Source of the DNA: Vanessa cardui
Lineage: Eukaryota; Arthropoda; Insecta; Lepidoptera; Nymphalidae
Length of the DNA stretch: 64,000 nt
NCBI RefSeq assembly: GCF_905220365.1
Contig: NC_061138.1
Location: forward strand, 10,369,814-10,433,813
Direction of reading: 5' to 3'
Part shown: positions 9,480 through 23,538 of the stretch, in pieces
Numbering within the stretch: the stretch's first letter is position 1
How the letters are laid out: every line of letters begins with the position of its first letter
The notes under the pieces: generated by a model
The model's input: the letters and a program-made list of their open reading frames with translations, nothing else
Databases searched by the model: none
Told to the model about the DNA's origin: nothing
Position numbers and translations under genes: made by a program

Positions 9480-12400
9480 AGAGCCTTTGCCTTTCCACAC
9501 AACCGGTTTTTTGCTGTCCGTACACGCTTGAGGGATAAACGAAATTATACGAGTGGAGTCAATAATGGCGTCCACTTGTGAGTTTTAAGTCAAGATGTAT
9601 AAAAGTGGTATCTCACTAGTAAGGTACTAGCCATACTTGGTTTTAGAAAGCAACGACATACGCAAATGTTAACGTGAATAACAAAATACTTTTTAAACTT
9701 CGAAATATTTTTAAGTAATCATATCACATTTCGAAGTGTTTAAAATTCAATGTCAAACCGTGGCAATTGATTTACCACGACCTACCCCAAAATCGATACC
9801 CCAAATATCTAATTACTTTGGGCGTAAAAGAGCACCCCAGTATTGATTATAAACGACCTTGGTTAAAAAAATTAAGTCAAAGGCCGACCCAATTTCTCCG
9901 AGTTTCCCCCAATGCCAAGTTAACATTAAAGAAACCGAGCTACCCATTAAGTTGGAAATAAAACGCGTAGTTGAGAAAAAGCTCTGTAATGAGACAGAGG
10001 CCGGGCGTTTAAGAAATGTGCCCGGATTGATATGCTTTGATCGTTGCCGCGACTCGTATAAATTTATATTTTCTAGACTAAATTACATTTTAAGCGTCTT
10101 TGACTATAATCATGTTATTATAGTGTCTTACTTTTCAAATATTTTGAATATTCTTTCTTGAAAATATATATTTAATTTTGTCAGCGAAAAAAACATTTTC
10201 GTACTTATTTAATGATAAAAATACTACAAATTTGTACTATGGTTATGTGATGTGATGATACATAACACAATAGTTAATATTAGTAATTAATATTGTTTTA
10301 ACGATTATATTAATAAAATAACACTCGAAAACTGAGTATTAAAATTTAGAGATTTTATATCTTAATATTCAATATGTTACTTTTCCAAAGTATGGAGTCG
10401 ATACGATTGCAGTATAATTAATAAAAAAGAATTAAAAAGGAGTTCGAATCAACGGTCGCGTGCCCTAGAGGCCAATGTCCTTTAGACAAGATCGCCCCCT
10501 CGCTGCTCTGTCTCACTCTAATTAAGCATTTAATCCGAGAGCTTGTCTCTTTCCGCCCGAGGGATGCTAATATCATGTTACTTAATACCCTGCCGGGCTC
10601 TTCGTATAATAATTTTCGGAATACTTCAAGTCCACTGTAATTCGTCGGGACGATTTTTTCGAGGCAAATCTTGTAGTCGGTATTCAAACAGTTTAAACGA
10701 CTTAGACGTTCGGACTCTCCGAGTTTTTCGTTAACCCGTCGCCTGATTGGGACCGTAATATGTTTTTAATGCGTAAACATTGATGTACGAGAAACGGGTA
10801 TCCGATATCATGAGTTAGCAATAAAAGTTAGGCATGTCGAAAAATATCGCTTAGTACATGCCCGCCCCTTAATATTTTCCACGCGGGCGCACCCGACGCG
10901 CCGTATCGGAGAATTCCCATCTGAATATTTTCCTTTCTCATTGTCGTTATCTGAAAAATATGTTTTTCGTATAGTCCGTGCAGTGCGGGGGGAGGACAAC
11001 GGCGGTTCGATAACGACGTAACAGCCTCGCGAATAAAAAATGCGTTTTAAGACGTGCTACTATTTATTCTAAAGTTCAGATTCTTCGCTTTGGCGACGTC
11101 AACGTACTGCTCCGGGAGGCTAAAGAAAAATAGTACATCGACGTTCGATTGAATTTGAATTTTGCTGTCTTACTTTAGAGTCCAATTTAGCTTAATCGTT
11201 GGTTGGGTGGCGGGTGAATATGGTAACCGGAAGCCCGTGGGGGGAGGAGGTGGCGAAATGGACGGAAGAGAAGCGAAGGCAAATAACTTCGCCCTTTTAT
11301 ACACATGTACACGTACAGGTATATTACTGAGGGCGTACAAAAATTCAGCGTTCTCGAGTTTCACAATGAAACGTTGAGTATTTTTATCATTTGTCGTCAT
11401 AAAATCTGTCGTCTAAAGAGGCTCGTACGAATGTTTTCGCGTACACGAGCTATGTGGAATATGACAAGGCTGTGGCTCGCTCTGATGGGTCATTTTGTAC
11501 GCTTTACTTTTTCTTAATTCTATGTTATTTAGACCGGTGTCTTTTAAAATACCGACCGCTTTGAGATTTAAGATATTCTTGTTATTTTAATGCTTATGCT
11601 AACTACTGGAACTGCGAAAGAATACCTGTTTAATTTAATTAACGAATAGATACGGCCGTTTTGATGTATACGACATTACCTTGTTTGGGATGACATATAT
11701 AAAGAATCACTAGTTAGTGTAAATTTATTCAAAATAAAATGTGTGAACTGAAATTATTTTCTACGTTTTATTATTTGTTTACTATAACTAAAAAAGAAAA
11801 CGATAAAAATCAGCCATAAATACCTTTCTAAAATATCGCGATTAATAATTCATCAACGATGTTGATTATAAATAAAAATAAAGAACACAATACTGGAGCA
11901 ACAAATTTCTCGCGATTAAACGGTCATAAAATAAAGAGCTTCGCATGTAACCGAGTAATTTGTTAAGAGTTTCGACTCGAGCCAATTTGCCTTTAAAAGC
12001 CCGCGAAACCGCTCTTAAAAAAACATTTTATCGTCCATAAATCTCTTACAAGTAAACAATTATCGGAGCAGGTAGCAATGTATTAAATTGGAAATTAAAT
12101 CCTTGCTTAATATTGCGTAATCCCTTTGTGGCTCAGTAAATTCTTTGCCAAGTCGGAAATCAAAGCACGAAATAGCGAAAGTTGGTGGCCTTTGAGGAGT
12201 CCCGTTATTATTTTCTCGAGAACCTCTTTTATATAAAAGAACGCTTCAGATGGCGAGGGTGGTAAAGGGAAAAATATGACGAAGTTGTGTTATAGGCGTC
12301 TCTTACTTTTTTATGTTTTAGAACGGGATAGGAGAGGGTTAGTCGAGTGGCTTTCGAGTCGAGAGGCTATACGCTGGTTCTCGTTACGTCATGCCTCCGG

Positions 12401-14640
12401 GCCTCGTGTGGGAGAAATTTCGACAAGTATTTTATGAAAAATGTAACCGTCTTTACGACAATGCTTGAAGCTTTTTATGTAATGCAACTGTTTCCAACAA
12501 TAATGAGATGAAAGTTGCCACCGCTTGTTACGGAGAACGGGGCCCACGTGTTCTGAGAAACAGCTCGTAGGTGGCTGTGCCATGCTTCTGCTCTTCTAAT
12601 GCGAGTTACTTTACCTACTATGTTGATAACTTGATGACCTGAATATATTAGTGATCGATTCATTACAACAAAGTATTCGATATATATGTAATGGTTTATA
12701 TTTATAAATAGGTACAGATTAAAAATGACTTCTTTCGTTCGTATTTAGCTTCGGTTTATAATATTTACCGGTTAACGTCACTAAATTAAAAATATATGAA
12801 TCTGAAGTACTTTGCTTAGTGATTATTATTACCGACGGTATATTAGGTTTCGTAAATATGTATACGAATAGAAGTAAAAAAAATCTGTTTGACGTGTGGG
12901 AGCAATAACAGCAATAATAAACTCCGGAAGGACCGACATTTTCCTTCACGGATTTATTATACCTGGATGCGACAATTTAAAGAAATGTTACTCGAAGTGC
13001 GTATTTATTCAATAGTAGTAAGTTAAAAATCTAATATTCAATCAATACTTAAGGTTATACTGTTAATCTGACGACTTAGTAAAATATTATTATTATTTTA
13101 TTATAAAAAACAATTTAATTATACCGTTCAGTGCTATGTTTTTTTATTGCTTACTTGGATTACTCTATATTAGGTATTTTTCTATCCATTTGTGGTCTAT
13201 TATGAAATTTACAATATGAACTATCTTTACAAGAGCCACGATTGTTTACTGGATAAAGTACTTGTATCCTAAACACGGTCGCAAATTCAAAAAAACGCTA
13301 GTATTTTTCCGTACGCCGGCAATTACTTTTGCCAATTAAACATAGATGTTTCCAAAAGAATTTTGCACAAATTCTTCAGTCTTTAGATAATGTATCAACT
13401 AACTCGTTATGTTTGTTTATCGTTTTATTTATGGTAATACTACTACAACTTTTCATATTCACATCTAGTATTTTATATCAATGTTTTTCTCTCAGAATAT
13501 TATTCGCGCGTCTCCCTCATTACGAAGCAAATCATTACTTGGTGAAATCGTATGGAATCGCGGAGGGATTGTTATGACGTTCATTGGAAAATGTACCTTA
13601 ATATATTACATTAGATATTATTTTAGCTTGTCTCGTCTTCGCATTACGGTACGCCATGATATGTCATCCATGGGCGTATGAAAAAAATGAAAATATTCAG
13701 AAATGAAATCACTTCGATACCTCTGGGGTTTTTATTATAGCATGAAATGGTTTTACTCTTATAATCGGCTTACTTATACTTATAGTTGAAATAAATATTA
13801 CATGATAAATGAATTATAGTATTATAAGTGCTCATGGAAGCTCCGCATTTAGAAGAATATTAATGCAAATTTAATAGTTGAACTTAAATTAACAGTTATT
13901 GTAGCACAGCAGGACGACCTTATCTTTATATAGGTGCGTTGAGGTGCTCATTGCACAGTGCGTATTCTTCTGACACGTGAAGGTATTCTCACCATGTGCC
14001 CTTTACCGAGCATGAAATAACAAACACAAAAAAAAATAGTTTTTGTCCATATTTGTAGCCGCTAACGCCGGTCAAGAAAAACGGTTTTATTTCTTCGCTT
14101 CGAATGTCAATTTAAGTAAATGTCAATTTGATGATTTTCGAGCAATTTAATTGTTTATGTGTGTGTATGCAATATAAGATTTTATAACACACACTAGCCC
14201 GCCAAACGTCTTCACCAATAGTAAATGTTCGCGAAAAATGTCGTATATCTCAACCCGCCTACACACGTTCGAAGCCCCTAATGCATGATCCCTTTTTTCA
14301 CATTCTTGTAACACACATGATGTACAATCTAATACGAAATAAATCCATTAAAGTTGGAAGGTAAACTAAGCTTTATCATTTACTAATACGGTTCGATTTC
14401 GGTTACAGTCCGAATGGTGTTATTCAAATACACAAAATGGCGTCATGTGATACATTCCGTGAGATTGGTCGACACGTACATGCCTAAAGATTTTTACGAT
14501 TTTCGTAATTTTACGATCGCGCAAAGTATTTGCTGTAAAACGCACTGATTGTGTCTTGTGAAATATCTAATTAAATGATATAAAATAATATTTCTATGAA
14601 AATTTTACATAAAATGACAGTGGAATTGACACAAGAAGTA
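9480..14640. other. Longest repeat-poor stretch, with GC-richer islands
   Basis: I find none of the repeat families over about 5 kb. Islands at 10440-11480, 11930-12600 and 14190-14480 have higher GC and dense CpG. Short frames on both strands have no domains and several begin at TTG. Best read as unique regulatory or intronic DNA. Confidence 0.45.
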
Positions 14641-15488
14641 TTTCGAAGTCATTTATTAAAAGTAGAAAGTAGAGTAGAATAGAATCTCATCCCGTAGGTG
14701 ATAATAGCCACCATAGATACTTTTTGCTCTTGTGTTCTTCTCCTGTGCACCTTTACTATGCCTATGACTAGAAACCTATCCACCGTCAAAAGCATTTCTA
14801 AGAAGGATTCGGTGTCAGGCAGATTAGGCATAAAATTCTGCCTAAATCTATCATGCAGCTTCCTTTATTTATAAGTATTCCTATAAGTATTCCTTTATTA
14901 ATTATACCATACCATACCGAATTATAACTATTGGAAATCAGCGTTGGGTTCTTGGAACTCATATATCAACTATTTAAGTATTTGTTTTTTTATGAAAAAT
15001 CGAACGTGTCTATAACGCCACAAGATTGAAAAGTAGTCTTCTACCATCAGACTTGTATTTATTTAGAAATATTTGATATATTAAGGCTCGTTATGTTTGT
15101 TTTTTGGTACATACCTTTTAAAATAAACCGGATTATAATTTACCCGTTACATATAAAGTAAGACGTTTAAAGTTTATATAAAATGAGTACTTTACGTGTA
15201 CGAAGTGTTTAATATAAATTGTATCATGATGAACAACGATTTTATAGTAATTTAAAAAACATATATAAATATGTGTATTTACCTCACTGACAATGACAAA
15301 ACAGGTCAGTCATGTAATGGATTCACATATTATATATATATGCTCATGAGTCATTAGCAGTTTAAGTTTATAAATGTATGACCATGGTTTATGGCCACTG
15401 TTCCGATCATTATATACATATAATAAAATTGGAGTTTGTAATATTAAAATAACCGCTTTTTACCTAATGAATATGTGCACAGTACATA
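14641..15488. other. Non-coding DNA, one short minus-strand frame
   Basis: The frame at 14649-14831 has a real ATG but no recognisable domain. The remainder is AT-rich. Confidence 0.45.
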
Positions 15489-15499
15489 TGTACCGATAC

Positions 15500-15791
15500 A
15501 ACAAACAACAACAACAGCCTGTAAATTCCCACTGCTGGGCTAAAAGCCTCCTCTACCTTTGAGGAGAAGGTTTGGAACATATTCCACCACGCATAATAAT
15601 AATACACATGTGGCAGAATTTCTATGAAATTTGTCACATGCAGGTTTGTCCACGATGTTTTCCTTCACCGCTGAGAACGAGATGAATTATAAAGACAAAT
15701 TAAGCACATGAATCAGCGGTGCTTGCCTGGGTTCGAACCCGCAATCATCGGTTAACATGCACGGGTTCTAACCACTGCGCCATCTCAACTC
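15500..15791 (-). mobile_element. SINE family A with an 11-base target-site duplication
   Basis: Near-consensus copy with a CAA-type tail. TGTACCGATAC at 15489-15499 repeats at 15792-15802, directly abutting the tRNA-like head, so both ends are exact. A short internal deletion removes the CTGTTCC portion of the body. Confidence 0.95.
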
Positions 15792-15802
15792 TGTACCGAT
15801 AC

Positions 15803-16719
15803 CGCATACATAATTTTTTTTATAAGTCTTGTCTGTCTGTTAGTTTTTTCGGCTAACTTCTGGAACAGTTGTACAGATTTTAACGGCAGAATACTTTTAT
15901 TTAAGAATTATATACCAAATCCCTCGCAATGTTCTCATGCTGCCCAAAACCGCACGCAAATCTCTCGTCCATACTAACACTCCGCTGTCAAATTGGGCCT
16001 CCTACCAACGACTTAATATCACAAAAGCTGTCTAATATAGAATATTAATAATTCCCAGTTAAATCTACGGTCTGAACTATAACTTATTTGTTAAATTTAA
16101 ATGCTCATGATGTCGGGGGCGTAGCTATTACTGTATATAAATAATATTATGAAGGTGAAAGTTCGAATGGATGTGACATTTGTTACTCAATAACGCCAAA
16201 AATATTAAACGATTCTAAATTATATATGGTACAGATAGTTTATAGCCTAAAGTAGCTCATATATTACTTTTATTTTAGAAAAATGTACCAAACACATGTC
16301 CCTAACCCCCACTTGGGTCAGAGCTAATAACATATATATAACACAAACATTATGTAGGGTAAGATATTATACCAAGAATTTGTAAATTATGAATGTGTTC
16401 AAATATTTCGATATATGGCCTTCCTTACTATAAGAATGAGTTTTCAAAAATTATATGCTATTAGATTTTATTTTATTGGGATGTACCTACAAACGTTCCA
16501 GCTTCTTAAATATAATTTAGAGACATAAATCTTAACGATTAGAAATGTACAAGTAACTTACATACATTGAGATACAATTTCTATCATAATCAAGCATCAA
16601 GTAGGTGTATAAATAGGCAATTAAGCCTACACGTGTTTTAGTATCGATAAATAATTGCGACACAAATCGATTATAGTATGTCATATATATGTAGATATAT
16701 TTTCATCTTTCGGAAATCT
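15803..16719. other. AT-rich non-coding DNA
   Basis: No gene, repeat family or strong motif recognised. Confidence 0.5.
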
Positions 16720-16932
16720 ATATAATAATATTATAAATGTGAAAGTTGATCTGTCTCTCTGTCTGTCTGCCTTTCATGTGTCTGCCGCTCTTTCACGGCC
16801 AAACCGCTGAACCGAATTTGATGAAATTTGGTGTCAAGCAAACTTGAACTCCGTGAAGGAACATAGGCCTTTTTTTTCCTAACATATGATAACCAACCCC
16901 TAAAACGCAAGCGAAGCCGCGGGTTACAAATA
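16720..16932 (-). repeat. Family D repeat, near-complete, minus strand
   Basis: The complement runs from cccgcggcttcgcttgcg through ggggttggttatcatatg and cggttcagcggtttggccg to cacatttataatatt. It is the best full-length example here. Confidence 0.85.
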
Positions 16933-17962
16933 GTATTTTATGATACAAAAGTTCAAAAATGAATTCCCAATAAGAATTAGTTTATTTAACAAATTGATGT
17001 TTATGTAAACAACTCTATAATTATAAAAGTAAGTCAACAGTGTGCAATTCGCCTTATCATTCGTGTATAGCGAACATTATGATTAAAACCTTACAGCGAA
17101 CTAAAATTTTATAGGCGCTAATAACTATGATGATCAGTGGACAGTGGAGTATGTATGAGGATTAATTAACATTAAAAATGGCAACAAATTGGCTAAAAGT
17201 TATTATACTGACAGTTTACTTTTTAAAAGTCATAATTTTATTTTATAATGGCCAGTGACTGTCATTATAATTTGCCTAACAATCGTTGCCATAAATATTG
17301 ACTAGGTTATTTTAAAAAAAAAAATTGTAATTATGGCTTCTTGCCCGAATTTTGTCCAGCCAGTTTCAAAGATTAATTCTCACTGACATATTTTGAAGGA
17401 ACGGCCAGACTAAAAAGGTTTTAATGCTGTCTAAGTTGGGGTGTATGTTAAACTTAAGACTAACATGTATATGACATAGATGCATTTGGTCGTTTATGAA
17501 GTTTCACAAATGTTTTGCCAAATATTTCCACGAATTAATAAATACATATCTGGTGGTATAAGGTCGCCTTAATTGTTTTGATATCATACACGAGTAGTAT
17601 GAAAATACACTTATAACGCTATCAATAATTGTTATCATAAGATCTAAGGTTGAGGTTTCCCCTAAAAGGTTATCCTTCCTATACCAGTTCGCACCGCTAC
17701 TGAGAAATTATGAATTGTCTTCTTACCCTATTCAATCATGATTAATCATTTATGTACAGCAAGAATAGATAAGATATTTTATTAAGATTTCATAGAAACT
17801 AATTGTGAATGTGTTCAAAATTTTTTATTTAAAGCACAAACGCGTCATTTAACTGATATGGTAAATAAAAGTATCTCTTTTTTTCTAATAGATACATACT
17901 TTAGGTTACTTTGGCTTAGAAATTTAATTTCACTGTATAATTAAGAATTATATAAATTTATA
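16933..17962. other. AT-rich non-coding DNA
   Basis: Between two family D copies; nothing identified. Confidence 0.5.
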
Positions 17963-18098
17963 ATATATACTAATATTAGAAATGTGAAAGTGACCCTGTC
18001 ATCGGTTTAAACTAAATAAAACATCGGTGAACCAATTTTGATTAAATTTAGTATAACGATAATTTGAGTTACGGTGAAAAACATAGGCTAAATTTTAT
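17963..18098 (-). repeat. Family D repeat, degraded, minus strand
   Basis: On the complement, tttcacatttctaatatt marks the 3' end and aaattggttcaccgatg the middle; the 5' half is lost. Confidence 0.6.
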
Positions 18099-18106
18099 AA
18101 TTCACT

Positions 18107-18265
18107 CTTCGGTTCATCTAGTGCCTACACGAATGCGAAATCGTTCCCGTGGCGCCTACCGAAAAGACGGAGAGTGTACCGCTGGTTTCCTAGTGGGTAT
18201 TCCGGTGTACCGGGACGAACTCAGCTTCCAGGGCTTTGAGAGTTCCACATATCCCCCATTTCCAT
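18107..18265 (+). other. GC-rich block of repeat-like character
   Basis: About 150 bases of mixed composition with a long frame and no recognisable domain (contains LVGIPVYRDELSFQGFE). It differs sharply from flanking AT-rich DNA and I believe similar sequence recurs in other butterfly genomes. It may be a fragment of a transposon coding region. Confidence 0.35.
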
Positions 18266-18975
18266 CATTTTTTTCCAGCGAGATAAAAAAAATGTGTATA
18301 CCACAAATAAAATAAATATACCACCTAACTTTCTTCGTAACTCCTTGTTGTGGATTTCATTAACGAAGGTCCGCTTGATGAACTTGAACTGCCGTGACCC
18401 CATTACAGTTATTATCGGGGGGAGGTACACCAAATATTATAGCCGTCGAAATGGAAATCGAATCCATACTACTAATGAAATGAATAGCGTCGCTGAGCTT
18501 AATGTGTTTATAAACATTGGAATAAGCTTGATACATATTACGTTTATTACTCATACTCATATTTGTTATTGTTGATTTTAAAAATATACGAAATTATATT
18601 AAAAATGTAGTCGTTTATGTTTCCATTTGAAATGTACGCAGATCCTTTTTGGGAAATCTTTTGGTATTTTTATTTTTAAGTAAGATTACGAATAATCGAT
18701 AAACAGTGGTTTCGCTTGTTATATGTTTATAGCATGTTTCATGGACGTTGTAGTTACTAAACCAATCTAGTTAGTATTTAGTGTACCTAAGTCCAGGATT
18801 CGATCCCAGAGTCCGGAGAACACAGTCATTTTACATCTGATCCTCGAAAAGCACGTTAATCCGTTATTTTAGCGCTTAAATTGCTGTTAGGGTTGGACAT
18901 GATATACATTATAATTAGAAATGTACTCTCTGTACTGCACTCGTGTTTTTGTGCAAACACTTTTTTGTATAAAAA

Positions 18976-19202
18976 ATACCCCCCCTGATGGTAAGGTAAC
19001 GACACTGTAAGACATATCAACCAATCCTTACAATGCCAATGTGTAACCAACCTTGATAACAAAGATGTTATGTCCCTTGTGCCTGTACTTACACTGGCTT
19101 ACTTAACCTTCAAACTGTAACACAACAATACTGCTATTTCGCGGTAGAATATGTGATGAGTTGATGGTACCTACACAGACAGGCGCGCCCAAAGCCCTAC
19201 CA
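18976..19202 (-). repeat. Family C repeat, minus strand
   Basis: The complement carries gtagggctttgggcgc, gtaagtacaggcacaaggg and gcattggcattgtaagg. It is nearly end to end but diverged. Confidence 0.8.
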
Positions 19203-20812
19203 TTTGCTTACTTAGCTATGATAAAGTCACTCCTAAAAACACTTATACAATCAACCTTTATGAACACGGATATGTCAGTACAATCAAGCAATATACGAGT
19301 AAATATAGATAAAAAATATTTTTCGAATATCCAATTACAAAATATTTTCATTTAATTTATAACAAAGAACATTTACAAGAGCTCGTTTCAACGCCATTTA
19401 CGACATTTAATAAAATATTTATAGAAACTATACGGCCTGAAATGGTAACATTTCGTTCACATATTAGTATGTATCTGTTTCGATCGAGGTCAAAGTCATA
19501 TCACGAGTTAACCGTACCGAGCTATCATCGTTTTAATATCTCGAAATGAATTAAATATCATAAGTTATTGAACATGAAACATTAATAAATTCCTTTGAAG
19601 CGAAAGTTTACTTTGAACCGCTGTCTTAGCTTAACCTTAAGCTGTTTTAATCACATATAAACATGTATCATATATCTATATGTGTCTATATTTTATTTTA
19701 TATTATTATACTTTATATAAAGTTTCTTATGTTTTAGTAATTTATTTGTAAAATGTATTGTTATGTTTATGCATCTTTCTAGTTTATTGTTAGTATTTAA
19801 TTATTATTTTTTGGGACAGTAAACAAGTTTTAAGTTAAAAATAATATTATTCGATAAATAACGGAAAAGTAACTTTTATTCCAATGTTTTTTATGGATTG
19901 TTAAAATGGTAATCTGTTTCGTAAAACGTTTGTTTTTCATAAATTAATGTTTACAGTATTTATTTGTAACGACCTGATATCCTCTCCTTCCCAAGATTTG
20001 ACTATAAATTCGATTGATTATAAAACATCCTGATTTAAATTATCTACTACTGCGTGTAAATCTAATCAAAGAACTGTATTATAAAATAAAAATACCTTTT
20101 GAGTCAAGTTGCTTTATCTTTCAGGCTTAGAAGATTAATTATAGTAATTAAAATATTATACTTTAAATCATAATAAGTCTATATATTAATAAAACAGGGT
20201 ATAATACTACGTATTTAATAAAATAGTACAGAATTAGTATCTACATATATACATTGAATAATATATCAATATACGTATTAACAAACATTTGCTTTCTATT
20301 AACTGACTGTAAATGCTATTAATTTGTTTATATCAATCCATATGTATGTATATAACGTCTATATTCGCCTGTAAATTGAGAGAATATAGGTCATTTTAAA
20401 GCTATTTCATAAAATTACTATAACGTACTTTTCGTGTGGTAAAATAAAAAAAATATTCGTAGTTTAACTGATTTGCATGTGAAAGTATACATGTAGTATT
20501 TCTTAACACTTAAAAAGTGTTCTTTTGTGTTATTCACTTGCGCCGTTATGCATGCAATCGATTGAAAAAACAACCATTAAACTTATAGATACTTGACCAG
20601 AATCGATGGTGCTATAATCTCTTAAGATCCACGTGTAACATCCGCTGCATCACCTCTCATTTCCGGTACTTAACATAACTTGAAATATTGTTTGCCTAAT
20701 ATTTAGATACTACTTGAATAGCGACTACGGACGCTTCTATATAATTTATTTATATAATGTAAGTTGATGTCTTCGTAATCTACTTAGACCGCGGCTTAGA
20801 CTGTACAGATCA
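19203..20812. other. AT-rich non-coding DNA
   Basis: No gene. A DR1-like nuclear receptor sequence (AGGTCAAAGTCA) occurs at about 19487. The rest is very AT-rich. Confidence 0.5.
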
Positions 20813-21075
20813 TCATCACTACAGAGTATAAAACAAAGTCGCTTTCTCTGTCCCTATATCCCTACGTATGCTTAAAAATACACAACGGATTTTGATGCGG
20901 TTTTTTTTAATAGATAGAGTGATTCGAGCGGAAGGTTTTTGTATACAATACATGGATAAAATAGTAAAGAAACAATGATCATTTTAGAAGTTTGTAATGT
21001 TATGTCGTAAATAAACAAACTCTGTTGTATATTTAGTATCAGTATTGCACCCGGGCGAAGCCGGGGCAGGTCGCT
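20813..21075 (+). repeat. Family E repeat, near-complete copy
   Basis: Runs from tcactacagagtataaaac to gcccgggcgaagccggggcag-like sequence and gtcgct. No frame or long terminal inverted repeat. The CG-rich 3' end could form a small stem. Confidence 0.85.
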
Positions 21076-21097
21076 ATTCGCTCGCTATTACTTTCCA

Positions 21098-21172
21098 AGG
21101 TTGGTGGCATATTGATGTAAGGTGAATATTTGTTTCCGCCAATGTCTGTTGGCGGTGGTGACCACTTACCAT
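21098..21172 (+). repeat. Family C repeat, 3' fragment
   Basis: Only the segment ggttggtggcatattgatg through ggtggtgaccacttacc is present, about 20 bases after a family E copy. Confidence 0.75.
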
Positions 21173-21703
21173 TATATATTTTGATAATTACGATATGATT
21201 ATATTTATGATTATGATATTATGTGGTGATTTTTGATTTTATTCTTACAGCTCTATTTAAGCCGTTGTAGTATTTAAGATATGATATACGCTTAATAACT
21301 TTTAAAATGACTGCCTGCCACATTATGCGCAGCCTTAACCGATGGGTATAACAAGATCGAATTTGCACTGGAATGGGATTTTGGGGCGAATTATTTCTTA
21401 GTGTTTTTTATAAAATTTATATGATATTTTTTAAACATTGCATATACAATGAGTAGTCTAAAATTATTCGACTCAAATACAGCGAGTTTTGGTACACTGG
21501 ATATACGGTTTCTTTCGTGGACTTAATAAAATAGTTAATAGACTTCATGGAGAAACCGAAACAAATTGACTTGTTTTGTTTTGATTTTAAAATTAACGAA
21601 TTAATTTTTGAATTTTTATTTTTATACTTAACAAAATAAAAAATGAATATACCTATAAAATAAACAATAATATTATACCCTCATATGAATACACGCCTAC
21701 CTT

Positions 21704-21739
21704 TCAAGGGTAGTCTAAGATGGCGCGCCCCGCCCTTGA
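21704..21739 (+). promoter_or_regulatory. GC-rich motif island with inverted arms
   Basis: AAGATGGCG, a GGCGCGCC palindrome and CCCCGCCC (GC box on the minus strand) lie between complementary arms TCAAGGG (21704-21710) and CCCTTGA (21733-21739). Confidence 0.25.
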
Positions 21740-22185
21740 CATGTGGAACACCCTTTCTCCTATTCGCGAATTTTTCAGAATTTTTCCTTACCGTACATCT
21801 TAGATATGTGAACGAGTAGGTATTACTCTGATATGTGTGGTTCAAGATTGGTCACACCTTTTTCACTTCAGTACAAAAATTGGTTGATTTTATTATATTT
21901 TTAAAATGACATATTTAATAAATAGAATAATACTTCGAAATAAAAGGATGAAAATGTTATTAAAAATAAAAAAATAAAAATTTAGAATGTATTCTAGAAT
22001 TTCATTTTCGTGTATCGCGGTTATATAAATCGTTCAGTAATTATAATCAGCGTTATTATAACCGATATAAGTCTAGTAAAACTATTATAACATTTCTGAA
22101 CATTTTCACCTACAGCGAAGAAAACTTGCAATGGAAGTTTGTATGAGTAAATGAAAATTAATAAACAGTAATATAAAAGCAAATA

Positions 22186-22348
22186 CAGGCACAAGGGACA
22201 TAACATCTTAGTTTAGGTTGGTGTGGTGGCACTGTGACGATATCAGGAATAGTTAATATTTTTTACAGCTTCATTGTCTATGGGTGATGGTGGCCACTTA
22301 CCATCAAGTGGCCCATATGCTCGCCCGCCAACCTTTACCATAAAAATA
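22186..22348 (+). repeat. Family C repeat, 5'-truncated
   Basis: Starts at caggcacaagggacataac and runs to the consensus 3' end gctcgcccgccaacc, closely matching the 23.5 kb copy. Confidence 0.85.
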
Positions 22349-23530
22349 TGTTGTTAATTTCATTACAATACAAAAAATTTAGCAATGAGCCAACTTATAA
22401 CATAGTCTTGTTCTATAGATAAACGTTGGCACTATGTATATGCTATATTTATTTATGTAGTATCAAGCTACATCAATTGTGCTTATAATTGTATCGGTTT
22501 ATTTAGCCTTACAAATAGCATTACACATTAATTACTATTTGGGGGTAGTATAAGTAAAGAGTGTGATTCTGAGCTATTCTCAAGGCAAATAAAACCTGCT
22601 GAGGCAAGCACCCGGAGCATCATAGCACATATACGAGTGTGTTCGCGTCAAGTGACTGAAGTCAGACTTTTAGGGGGGAACTTGGCATTATCTCAAAAGT
22701 TCCACTTACACATATTTGAGATATACATATTAGGATCATAGGCATGCTTTTACAGTAACGCATAAGATTATGTCTGCACAAGGCTTTACTGATAACTAAT
22801 CGAAGAGACTTAAAAATTACATCTATTTTATAAGAAACCTCTTCAATCTGGTTTTCGCTGGTTTGATTAAGTTCTAGTAAGCATTACGCTGGGAATTTTC
22901 AAGAATAATATTTATGATTTTAATTGTCATCTGATGTCGTTTTTATTATTCATCTCTATTATTTGATTGTCCATTACCGTTTACGATTAGAAACTCGACA
23001 CCAAGTTTCTATAGTAAATACGTATTATATATCTAAGACACGTTTCTGTTACGTAAATTTATTTTTCTTAGAAAGTTTTTTGTTTTCATCGTCTAAGCGG
23101 AATGCATAATGTGACTAATTTTGTTAAGTCAGCTATAAATTAAGATAACGACTAATAAAATAGAGAGATAGTGATGTCTGTTTTAATTACAGCGATAAAA
23201 ACTATTCAAGATATATTGATATTAGTTAGCTTAAAATGCTTGTAGATTTAAGATTTAATAAGAATTTTAATCTCTGTATTATAAATAGTGATGTGAGTGG
23301 CTCAAATGTCTTTGTTAAGCCTAAGGGAAGCTTTAATGATACACGCAATTTTTTTTTGTTTTGTGTGTAATAAAAAAAAAATATATATAAATATTTAAAT
23401 AGTTCTTGATCAAAATAAATACCATGTATAGTATTTTACTCGTGTGTCAAATATTAAATGGTTGGTAAATTCTTCATAGTCTCACTACTGTTCTTCACAA
23501 GCCCAAGATCTACTATGTTTAAACAAATTT
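22349..23530. other. Unique non-coding DNA
   Basis: A GC-richer patch at 22570-22700 stands out; no exon or repeat recognised. Confidence 0.5.
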
Positions 23531-23538
23531 AAAACTAT

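Noticed and set aside
14649..14831. 60-codon minus-strand frame with a real ATG
   Set aside because: Short, no domain, and no splice or polyadenylation context found.
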